Assembly: GCA_027311485.1 (NCBI GenBank)
Contig: DAICYU010000356.1
Location: forward strand, 1 to 5,009
Direction of reading: 5' to 3'
Source of the DNA: Acetobacteraceae bacterium
GTDB lineage: Bacteria > Pseudomonadota > Alphaproteobacteria > Acetobacterales > Acetobacteraceae
Length of the DNA stretch: 5,009 nucleotides
This document shows positions 1 to 5,009 of the stretch, one piece after another. How positions within the stretch are numbered: the first letter of the stretch is position 1; every line of letters begins with the position of its first letter. A program made the position numbers and the translations under genes. Below the pieces are notes generated by a model. The model worked only from the letters and a program-made list of their open reading frames with translations. It did no database searches and was not told the origin of the DNA.

Positions 1-160
1 CCCGCTTCGAATGCTGTCCGTGGCACGGCCTGCGGGTCGGCATCCGATACGGGCGCACTGCTGTTCAAAGAATGTTCTTTCCAGGCAATGTCTGACTTAG
101 CTGTTCATCCTGGCAATGTCCCGGCGCGGTCTGGAATCACAGTGGTGTGATTATTACTAT
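1..160. other. Left-edge region without an assigned gene
   Basis: No complete gene is visible. One plus-strand frame (codons from position 3 to a TGA at 93-95) is open from the window edge. Its first 18 codons are GC-rich at the third position and include a CPWHG peptide, so it may be the tail of a gene ending convergently to the minus-strand oxidoreductase, but 30 codons are too few to call. The stretch also holds a small palindrome, AAAGAA-TG-TTCTTT (67-80). It also has an imperfect direct repeat: CTGTTCA at 61-67 and 101-107, each followed by a near-identical 12-mer ending in GGCAATGTC, at 81-92 and 109-120. A perfect 7-bp hairpin lies at 135-152. Confidence 0.5.
135..152 (-). terminator. 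Weak hairpin just downstream of the flavin oxidoreductase
   Basis: AATCACA and TGTGATT form a perfect 7-bp stem around a 4-nt loop, beginning 8 nt after the TAA of the minus-strand oxidoreductase. The position suits a transcript end, but no T-run follows on the minus strand and the stem is AT-rich, so a classical intrinsic terminator is not shown. It could equally be a small dyad operator. Confidence 0.3.
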
Positions 161-1333
161 TTAATCGGCGGCCGCCGCCGCGCCACGCTGGAAGGTCGAC
201 GGCACGCCCTCAAACGCTGACTTGGCACGCTTGCCGAGCCACCAGCCCATAGCGGGGGGAACGATGGTGAAATCGGGGTCCGCGCCGAGTTTCTGCGCCG
301 CGTCCAGCGCCCAGTTCGGATTGTACATCATTTCACGTGCGATCGCGATCAGGTCCGCCCGGCCGGTTGCCAGGATCGCCTCCGCCTGGTCGGCGTGCAC
401 GATGTGGCCGACGGCCATCGTCATGATGCCCGCCTCGGTGCGAACCCGTTCCGAATACGGAACCTGATAGCCGTATTTGCGTGCCCGCACACTGTCCATG
501 GGGGATCGTTCCAGAATACCGCCGGAGCTGCAGTCGATCACGTCCACCCCCTTGGTCTTCAGCGCCCGCGCCAGGGCGACGCTCTGCTCCGGCCCCCAGC
601 CGGCATCGTCCTCGCAGGAAAGCCGCATAAACAGCGGTTTTTCGGCTGGCCAGTTGGCCCGCACGCATTCGGCGACTTCCAGCGCAAAGCGCATGCGATT
701 GGCATCGGAACCGCCGTATTCGTCGTTGCGCCGGTTGGCCGCCGGGGACAGGAACTGATGGATCAGGTAGCCGTGCGCGCCATGGATCTCGAGGATCTGG
801 AAGCCAGCCTGATGCGCGCGGGCAGCGGCCTGGCCCCAGCGGGCAACGAGTTCGGGAATTTCGTCGCGGCTGAAGGCGCGCGGGGTGGGCATGCGGTCAC
901 TGTGCGGCACGGCGGACGGGGCGACGAGTTCCCATCCTTCCCAGTCGAACATCTCGGGATGGTCGGGGGTCAGTGGCTGCTGGCCTTCCCAGGGGCGGGT
1001 CAGACGGGCTTTCCGGCCGGAATGGCCGATCTGGATGGCGGCCGTCGCGCCCTGCGCCCTGATGAAGTCGGTAATCCGCCGCAGGCCCGGGATGAAGTCG
1101 TCCTTCCATAGCCCCAGGTCGCCGACAGTGCCGCAGCCGCGCCGCTCCACCTTCGTGGACTCGACCATGACAACGCCGCAGCCCCCGGCGGCATAGCGCC
1201 CGGCATTCATCAGATGCCAATCCGTGGCGAAACCCTGGTTGGACGCATATTGGTGCATCGGCGCCAGTACGATCCGGTTACGCAAGGTGATGCTACGGAT
1301 CTGCAATGGCGTGAACAGCAGGGGCCTGGGCAT
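161..1333 (-). CDS. Old Yellow Enzyme family NADH:flavin oxidoreductase (YqjM-like ene-reductase)
   Basis: This is a predicted cytoplasmic FMN-dependent NAD(P)H oxidoreductase of 390 aa with a TIM-barrel fold. The family reduces activated C=C bonds of enones, or nitro groups. Visible family motifs: FTPLQI near the N-terminus, NRIVLAPM at 19-26, QIGHSGRK at 101-108, and the substrate-anchoring pair His184/His187 with Tyr189 in IHGAHGYLIHQFLSP. RRNDEYGGS follows at 201-209, then Arg237 in FMRLS, and the FMN-phosphate loop GRADLIAIARE at 324-334. Compared with Bacillus YqjM (338 aa, from memory) it has an insertion around 111-150 and a C-terminal extension of about 30 residues ending in an Ala-rich tail. 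His27 occupies the position of YqjM Cys26, the residue that tunes flavin redox potential; Tyr29 is kept. The ATG is supported by GGAAGGAA at 1349-1342, 8 nt upstream. It is divergent from the aminotransferase. The substrate is unknown. Confidence 0.95.
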   Translation of the reverse strand: MPRPLLFTPLQIRSITLRNRIVLAPMHQYASNQGFATDWHLMNAGRYAAGGCGVVMVESTKVERRGCGTVGDLGLWKDDFIPGLRRITDFIRAQGATAAIQIGHSGRKARLTRPWEGQQPLTPDHPEMFDWEGWELVAPSAVPHSDRMPTPRAFSRDEIPELVARWGQAAARAHQAGFQILEIHGAHGYLIHQFLSPAANRRNDEYGGSDANRMRFALEVAECVRANWPAEKPLFMRLSCEDDAGWGPEQSVALARALKTKGVDVIDCSSGGILERSPMDSVRARKYGYQVPYSERVRTEAGIMTMAVGHIVHADQAEAILATGRADLIAIAREMMYNPNWALDAAQKLGADPDFTIVPPAMGWWLGKRAKSAFEGVPSTFQRGAAAAAD

Positions 1334-1341
1334 GCGGCTGG

Positions 1342-1349
1342 TTCCTTCC
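1342..1349 (-). promoter_or_regulatory. Ribosome binding site of the flavin oxidoreductase
   Basis: On the minus strand this reads GGAAGGAA, a good Shine-Dalgarno sequence ending 8 nt before the ATG at 1333-1331. It supports that start codon. Confidence 0.75.
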
Positions 1350-1469
1350 GGGACGTTTACCGATCAGTAGCGGGATTGCGTCCGTTCGGCCAGCAGCCGG
1401 TCAAGCCGATGCAACCGGTGGCTGAGCGGCAACGTCACATAACGCCGGTTTGCAGAGCGCGAAACCGTC

Positions 1470-1521
1470 AAACAGGCGGTGTTTCACCGCATCCCGCCGC
1501 CGCGATGGCAACCGCCTGTTT
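1470..1521. repeat. Perfect 11-bp inverted repeat with nested alternative hairpin
   Basis: AAACAGGCGGT (1470-1480) and ACCGCCTGTTT (1511-1521) are exact reverse complements separated by 30 nt. The left arm overlaps a second perfect 6-bp stem, GCGGTG-TTT-CACCGC (1476-1490), so the two structures exclude one another. The right arm ends 63 nt before the aminotransferase ATG. It could be a pair of operator half-sites or a structured leader. If transcribed rightward there is no T-run after it, so it is not an obvious terminator. Confidence 0.6.
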
Positions 1522-1571
1522 CCGTTCCCCGTGTTCCGGGTCTAGGCTGCGTCCTTGACCTCGCCGCTTGC

Positions 1572-1578
1572 AAAGGAG
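1572..1578 (+). promoter_or_regulatory. Ribosome binding site fixing the aminotransferase start
   Basis: AAAGGAG lies 6 nt before the ATG at 1585. The frame is also open from a TTG at 1555, but that start has no comparable site and would place this strong Shine-Dalgarno inside the gene, so 1585 is preferred. Confidence 0.85.
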
Positions 1579-1584
1579 TTGTCC

Positions 1585-2994
1585 ATGGCCCCCCCACCGC
1601 CCTTCGGTGCCAATTCAGCCGCCGCCCGCGACATCGCCAACGTGCTGCATCCGTACACCGATCTGGAAGCGCACCAGCAGATCGGCCCGGTCGTCATTTC
1701 CCGCGGCAAAGGCGTTCGGGTGTGGGATGAAGCCGGCAAGGAATACATCGAAAGCGTCGCCGGCCTGTGGTGCGCCGCCCTGGGCTTCGACAACGAACGC
1801 CTGGTGCAGGCGGCGGCCAACCAGATGCGCAAGCTGCCCTTCTATCACGCCTTCACCGCCAAGTCGCACGAGCCCATGATCGACTTGGCGGAGATGCTGG
1901 TGCAGCGCGCGCCGGTGCCGGTCAGCAAGGTATTCTTCGCCAATTCCGGGTCCGAGGCCAATGACTCAGCCATCAAGATGGTCTGGTACCTCAACAACGC
2001 CCTGGGCCGGCCGCGCAAGAAGAAGATCATCAGCCGCTACAAGGCCTATCACGGCATCACGCTGGCATCGGCATCCTTGACCGGGCTGGCGTCGAACCAC
2101 CGCAGCTTCGACGTGCCACTGCCCGGCTTTATCCACACCATGACGCCGCACCACTACCACAACGCCCAGCCCGGTGAGTCCGAGGAGGATTTCGCCACCC
2201 GTTGCGCTGACGAGCTGGAACAGCTGATCCTGGCCGAGGGACCCGACACCGTCGCCGCGATGTGGGCGGAGCCGATCATGGGGGCCGGCGGCGTAATCCT
2301 GCCGCCGCGTGGCTATTTCCCGAAGATCCAGGCGGTGCTGCACAAATACGATATCCTGCTGGTCGCCGATGAGGTCATCTGCGGCTTCTGGCGCACCGGC
2401 AACTACTGGGGCAGCCAGACGCTGGATATCCAGCCGGACATCGTCGTCTGCGCCAAGGCGCTGTCCTCGTCCTACCTGCCGATCAGCGCAGTGATGGTGA
2501 ACGACTTCGTCTTCCAGGCGCTGGCGAAGGAAAGCCACAGCATCGGCACGTTCGGCCACGGCTTCACCTACTCCGGCCATCCCGTGCCGGCCGCGGTGGC
2601 GATCGAGACGCTGAAGATCTACGACGAAATCAACATCGGTGCCCACGTCGGCCAGGTTGGCCCGCACATGCAGGCTGAACTGCGCCGCCGCTTCGCCGAC
2701 CATCCGCTGGTGGGGGAGGTGCGCGGCACCGGCCTGATCGCCGCGGTCGAGCTGGTGGCCGACAAGGCGACCCACACCAACTTCGATCCGAAGGCCAAGG
2801 TCGGCGGCCGCATGACGAAGCTGTGCGAGGAACATGGGGTCATCAGCCGGTCGGTCATGAACGACGTGCTGTGCTTCAGCCCGCCGCTGGTGATCAGCAA
2901 GGAGGAGATCGACGACATGCTGACCCGCATGGAAAAGGCGCTTGATGACCTAACCGTGCAGTTGCGGCGGGAACAGATCGCCGTCGTCAGCTAA
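1585..2994 (+). CDS. Class III PLP-dependent omega-aminotransferase
   Basis: This 469-aa cytoplasmic fold-type I transaminase moves an amino group from an amine or omega-amino acid, typically to pyruvate. The sequence is strongly similar (from memory) to the Ochrobactrum-type (S)-omega-transaminase. Visible elements: GLW at 60-62 in the substrate pocket, the PLP-phosphate loop NSGSEAN at 120-126, and the ring-stacking Tyr155 in YHG. Glu229 lies in AEP, Asp262 (pyridine-nitrogen partner) in ADEVICGF, the Schiff-base Lys291 in CAKALSSSYLPISA, and Thr328 in GFTYSGHP. Arg422 in GVISR matches the flipping arginine that accommodates carboxylate substrates. Length is normal for the family. One oddity is Trp269 in GFWRTG, where most relatives have GFGRTG. 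The start at 1585 has AAAGGAG 6 nt upstream. The exact donor (beta-alanine, putrescine, an aromatic amine, taurine) cannot be read from sequence. The next gene starts 221 nt downstream, beyond a hairpin. Confidence 0.95.
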   Translation: MAPPPPFGANSAAARDIANVLHPYTDLEAHQQIGPVVISRGKGVRVWDEAGKEYIESVAGLWCAALGFDNERLVQAAANQMRKLPFYHAFTAKSHEPMIDLAEMLVQRAPVPVSKVFFANSGSEANDSAIKMVWYLNNALGRPRKKKIISRYKAYHGITLASASLTGLASNHRSFDVPLPGFIHTMTPHHYHNAQPGESEEDFATRCADELEQLILAEGPDTVAAMWAEPIMGAGGVILPPRGYFPKIQAVLHKYDILLVADEVICGFWRTGNYWGSQTLDIQPDIVVCAKALSSSYLPISAVMVNDFVFQALAKESHSIGTFGHGFTYSGHPVPAAVAIETLKIYDEINIGAHVGQVGPHMQAELRRRFADHPLVGEVRGTGLIAAVELVADKATHTNFDPKAKVGGRMTKLCEEHGVISRSVMNDVLCFSPPLVISKEEIDDMLTRMEKALDDLTVQLRREQIAVVS

Positions 2995-3007
2995 ATAGGC
3001 CCCGCGA

Positions 3008-3032
3008 TGCCCGTCGCGCTGCGCGACGGGCA
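3008..3032 (+). terminator. GC-rich hairpin after the aminotransferase
   Basis: Positions 3008-3018 pair perfectly with 3022-3032 (11 bp, core GCCCGTCGCG) around a CTG loop, starting 13 nt after the TAA. The stem is strong, but no T-run follows, so it is a non-canonical or factor-assisted terminator, or an mRNA 3'-end stabiliser. Confidence 0.5.
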
Positions 3033-3144
3033 GAGGCCCGACTGCACAATGGGCATGCTTTGGCAGCCCCGCCGGCAAACGCGGTCAAACGCAACAAGTT
3101 GATGTGACAACGCCAACATTTGATTGCAACCTAAACAACAGGCG

Positions 3145-3159
3145 CTCCGATCATCGGAG
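3145..3159. promoter_or_regulatory. Candidate palindromic operator
   Basis: CTCCGAT-C-ATCGGAG is a perfect 7-bp dyad centred on 3152, with flanking AGG (3140-3142) and CCT (3161-3163) able to extend it imperfectly. It lies 56 nt before the dehydrogenase ATG, where a repressor or activator could act, or where it would form a leader hairpin. The binding factor is unknown. Confidence 0.4.
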
Positions 3160-3215
3160 GCCTGATGTAACGATATAGCAATTAAACGGCAGATATTGCC
3201 GGACGGGGAGAAACA

Positions 3216-4880
3216 ATGAGAAAGCTGCTGTTGGCGGCCGCGCTGGCCGTGTGCGTTCCAATCGCCGGACATGCCCAGACCGCCGAGGAACTGACCAAGG
3301 GTGCCAAGCAGGATCAGTCCAATGTCCTGAATTACGGGATGGGCTACGACCTGCAGCGCTTCAGCCCGCTGACGCAGATCAACCGCGATACCGTCAAGCA
3401 CCTGGTTCCCGTGTGGAACTACAGTTACGACGACAACAAGAGCGAGGAGTCACAGCCGCTCGTCTACCACGGCGTCCTGTATGTGACGACGAATTCCGCC
3501 ACCATGGCGGTGAACGCCAAGACGGGTGAGCAGATCTGGAAGACGAAGGTCGAATATCCGCCTGAAACGCCCCGCATCGTCTGCTGCGGCATCATCAACC
3601 GCGGCGCCGCGCTGTATGAAGGCAAGCTGTTCCGCACCACGCTGGACGCCAACGTCATCGCGCTGGACATGAAGACCGGCAAGGAGCTCTGGCGCTCCCA
3701 CGTGATCGACTTCAAGGACGGCTACTCCCAGACGGTGGCGCCGCTGGTCGCCGATGGTGTTGTCATCACCGGGATTTCCGGCGCCGAATATGGCATTCGC
3801 GGCTTCATCGATGGCTGGGATCCGGAGACCGGCAAGCACCTATGGCGCACCTACACCGTCGCCGGCCCGGATGACCCGAACGGCAAGACCTGGCCGGGCG
3901 ATACCTACCTGCACGGCGGCGGTTCCACCTGGATCACTGGGTCCTTCGACCCCGACCTGCACACCGTCTATTGGGGCACTGGCAACACCGGGTCCTGGAA
4001 CCCCACCACGCATCCTGGCGACAACCTGTACACCTGCTCGGTCCTGGCGCTCGATCCCAAGACCGGCAAGATCAAATGGCACTTCCAGTTCTCGCCAAAC
4101 GATCCATACGACTATGACAGCGTCGCCGAGATGGTGCTGGCCGACATGAACGTCGGCGGCAAGCCGACCAAGGTCCTGATGGACGCAAACCGCAACGGAT
4201 TTTTCTACGTCCTGGACCGCACGGACGGCAAGCTGATCGCCGCCAACCAGTACATCGACAAGCTGACCTGGGCGAAGGGCATCGATGAAAACGGGCGCCC
4301 CATCCCATCCGAGATCACCGACAAGGTACGGCAGGGACAGGCCCAGGAAGTGTGGCCTGGCGCCATGGGCGGCAAGAACTGGAGCCCGGTTTCATTCGAT
4401 CCTAACACCGGCCTGGTCTATGCCAATACGTTGAATTTCGGCATGCACTATAAGCCGACAACGCCGGTGTTCCGCGCCGGCCTGACCTATTGGGGCGCCG
4501 ATATCGACTGGGTATGGCCGCAGGGGCCGCGCGGCTATCTGCGGGCCATCGACCCGATGACCGGCAAGTCGAAGTGGGAAGTGCCGAGTGACATTCCGCG
4601 CTTCTCGGGGGTTCTGTCGACGGCCGGCGGGCTCGTGTTCTCCGGTAAGTTGACCGGCGAATTCGAAGCCTTCGATGCGAACAACGGTAACAAGCTCTGG
4701 CAATTCAAGACCGGTTCGGGGATCGAGGGCCAGCCGATCACCTGGCAACAGGATGGCGTGCAGTACATCGCCGTCTCCAGCGGCCTGGGCGGCGTTTATG
4801 CCATGTTCTCGGGTGACGAACGGCTGTCCAAGGTTCCGGCCGGCGGCTCGCTTTGGGTCTTCGCCCTGGCGCCGCAATAG
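3216..4880 (+). CDS. Periplasmic PQQ-dependent alcohol dehydrogenase (methanol/ethanol family)
   Basis: This 554-aa quinoprotein should oxidise an alcohol (or aldehyde) in the periplasm, passing electrons from PQQ to a c-type cytochrome. A signal peptide spans 1-20 (MRKLLLAAALA core, likely cut after GHA). The beta-propeller is shown by repeated docking motifs at 100-109, 151-160, 202-211, 280-289, 446-454 and 487-496 (mostly D-x-x-T-G-K-x-x-W). Active-site residues: the vicinal pair Cys123-Cys124 with Arg129, metal ligand Glu191 in SGAEYGIRG, PQQ-stacking Trp239, metal ligand Asn257, catalytic Asp299 and Arg326. The Trp239-Asn257-Asp299 spacings (18 and 42) equal those of MxaF Trp243-Asn261-Asp303. 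Asp301, two after the catalytic Asp, is the position linked to lanthanide use. There is no C-terminal cytochrome c domain. It is shorter than MxaF/XoxF (about 600 aa), mainly through a compact 216-236 segment, as I recall for a poorly characterised subfamily. GGGGAG precedes the ATG by 5 nt. The substrate is not predictable. Confidence 0.95.
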   Translation: MRKLLLAAALAVCVPIAGHAQTAEELTKGAKQDQSNVLNYGMGYDLQRFSPLTQINRDTVKHLVPVWNYSYDDNKSEESQPLVYHGVLYVTTNSATMAVNAKTGEQIWKTKVEYPPETPRIVCCGIINRGAALYEGKLFRTTLDANVIALDMKTGKELWRSHVIDFKDGYSQTVAPLVADGVVITGISGAEYGIRGFIDGWDPETGKHLWRTYTVAGPDDPNGKTWPGDTYLHGGGSTWITGSFDPDLHTVYWGTGNTGSWNPTTHPGDNLYTCSVLALDPKTGKIKWHFQFSPNDPYDYDSVAEMVLADMNVGGKPTKVLMDANRNGFFYVLDRTDGKLIAANQYIDKLTWAKGIDENGRPIPSEITDKVRQGQAQEVWPGAMGGKNWSPVSFDPNTGLVYANTLNFGMHYKPTTPVFRAGLTYWGADIDWVWPQGPRGYLRAIDPMTGKSKWEVPSDIPRFSGVLSTAGGLVFSGKLTGEFEAFDANNGNKLWQFKTGSGIEGQPITWQQDGVQYIAVSSGLGGVYAMFSGDERLSKVPAGGSLWVFALAPQ

Positions 4881-4886
4881 CCATTG

Positions 4887-4917
4887 GAAGGCGTCCTTCG
4901 GGACGCCTTCTTTTTCT
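4887..4917 (+). terminator. Intrinsic terminator with UUCG tetraloop
   Basis: GAAGGCGTCC (4887-4896) and GGACGCCTTC (4901-4910) form a perfect 10-bp stem closed by C-UUCG-G, an exceptionally stable tetraloop, followed directly by TTTTTCT. It starts 6 nt after the dehydrogenase TAG. It should end most of the dehydrogenase transcript before the next gene, unless read-through is used to set a lower level of that gene. Confidence 0.95.
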
Positions 4918-4929
4918 GCCCCACAATTC

Positions 4930-4933
4930 GGAG
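4930..4933 (+). promoter_or_regulatory. Ribosome binding site of the right-edge gene
   Basis: GGAG ends 6 nt before the ATG at 4940. An alternative ATG at 4935 reads ATG-GAA-TGA and stops at once, so this site and the following signal peptide decide for 4940. Confidence 0.6.
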
Positions 4934-4939
4934 AATGGA

Positions 4940-5009
4940 ATGAGGTTTGCCGCGTGCCTCATCGCAGGTGTTTCGCTTTTCGCTTTTCAGGCCCTCGCTC
5001 AGTCAGAGC
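4940..5009 (+). CDS. Exported protein, N-terminal fragment (truncated by window end)
   Basis: Only the first 23 codons are present. The peptide begins Met-Arg, has a hydrophobic core (FAACLIAGVSLFAF, residues 3-16) and ends with QALAQSE, a good Sec signal peptide with likely cleavage after ALA. The product is therefore periplasmic or secreted. No functional domain is reached. The ATG has GGAG 6 nt upstream. It begins 59 nt after the dehydrogenase stop, on the same strand but beyond a strong terminator. By analogy with PQQ dehydrogenase loci in other bacteria, a c-type cytochrome electron acceptor or a periplasmic binding protein would be the usual partner, but that is inference from position only. 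Confidence 0.75.
   Translation, partial: MRFAACLIAGVSLFAFQALAQSE

Larger units (their letters stand above)
1334..1584. promoter_or_regulatory. Divergent intergenic control region
   Basis: This 251-nt region separates the start codons of the minus-strand oxidoreductase and the plus-strand aminotransferase, so it must carry promoters for both. I could not find a convincing sigma70 -35/-10 pair for either gene. It is rich in dyad symmetry: CGGTTT/AAACCG at 1446-1467, GCGGTG/CACCGC at 1476-1490, a perfect 11-bp inverted repeat at 1470-1521, and CCCG/CGGG at 1528-1540. No regulator gene lies in the window, so a trans-acting factor cannot be named. Confidence 0.6.
2995..3215 (+). promoter_or_regulatory. 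Upstream region of the PQQ alcohol dehydrogenase
   Basis: This 221-nt gap is less GC-rich than its surroundings, especially 3090-3200, which suits a promoter. It contains CAAACGC twice with a 10-bp period (3076-3082 and 3086-3092), CAAC-AA-GTTG (3092-3101), GTTG-N6-CAAC (3098-3111), a 7-bp palindrome at 3145-3159 and CGGCA-N5-TGCCG at 3187-3201. GGGGAG at 3205-3210 is the ribosome binding site, 5 nt before the ATG. I see no convincing sigma70 or sigma54 promoter pair. The separate leader suggests the dehydrogenase is controlled independently of the aminotransferase. Confidence 0.55.

Noticed and set aside
1..43. Minus-strand frame from an ATG at 43 running off the left edge
   Set aside because: Only 14 codons are visible, with no Shine-Dalgarno and no recognisable peptide, so it cannot be called.
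395..1111. Plus-strand open frame (238 codons) opposite the flavin oxidoreductase
   Set aside because: Antisense shadow of a well-supported OYE gene; the protein is low-complexity Gly/Ala/Arg-rich with no domain or ribosome binding site.
1555..1560. TTGACC as a -35 box for the aminotransferase
   Set aside because: A -10 at normal spacing would fall at about 1578 on the ribosome binding site, leaving no room for a leader, and no -10-like sequence is there.
1555..1584. TTG start adding 10 residues to the aminotransferase
   Set aside because: The ATG at 1585 has an ideal AAAGGAG 6 nt upstream; the TTG has no comparable site, and the extension would run through that Shine-Dalgarno.
1966..2835. 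Long minus-strand open frame (289 codons) inside the aminotransferase
   Set aside because: It is fully antisense to a gene with a complete set of family motifs, and its translation has no recognisable domain. High GC content removes stops from the opposite strand.
3062..3078. Possible sigma54 (-24/-12) element near TGGCAG
   Set aside because: The TGGCAG half looks right, but the expected TTGC-like -12 element at the correct spacing is absent.
4392..4877. Minus-strand open frame opposite the end of the PQQ dehydrogenase
   Set aside because: Shadow frame without a recognisable product, lying over conserved propeller motifs of the sense gene.

Overview
The window looks like chromosomal DNA from a high-GC proteobacterium, probably an alphaproteobacterium (a Rhodospirillales or acetic-acid-bacteria-like lineage would fit). 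I infer this from the very GC-rich third codon positions, the periplasmic PQQ alcohol dehydrogenase, and an omega-transaminase resembling alphaproteobacterial enzymes. The genus cannot be fixed from this sequence. I see no mobile element, CRISPR array, tRNA or rRNA.

Layout: 1-160 holds no gene I can assign, but contains small hairpins and an imperfect repeat, and possibly the last codons of a gene entering from the left. 161-1333 (minus) encodes an Old Yellow Enzyme family flavin oxidoreductase with His where YqjM has its regulatory Cys. 1334-1584 is a divergent promoter region containing nested inverted repeats, including a perfect 11-bp pair. 1585-2994 (plus) encodes a class III PLP-dependent omega-aminotransferase, followed by an 11-bp GC-rich hairpin. 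2995-3215 is a leader region with a 7-bp palindrome. 3216-4880 (plus) encodes an exported PQQ-dependent alcohol dehydrogenase, followed by a textbook UUCG-capped intrinsic terminator. At 4940 a further plus-strand gene begins with a clear signal peptide and runs off the window.

How the genes could work together (inference): the quinoprotein oxidises an alcohol in the periplasm and passes electrons to a cytochrome, possibly encoded by the truncated gene at the right edge. The aminotransferase and the ene-reductase act in the cytoplasm on carbonyl or enone intermediates. An alcohol/amine catabolic neighbourhood is plausible, but each gene seems to have its own control signals, so a single operon is not shown. 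I found no convincing evidence of a new multi-gene system. The most interesting points are the lanthanide-type metal-site signature in the dehydrogenase, the altered residues in the two cytoplasmic enzymes, and the competing hairpins upstream of the aminotransferase.
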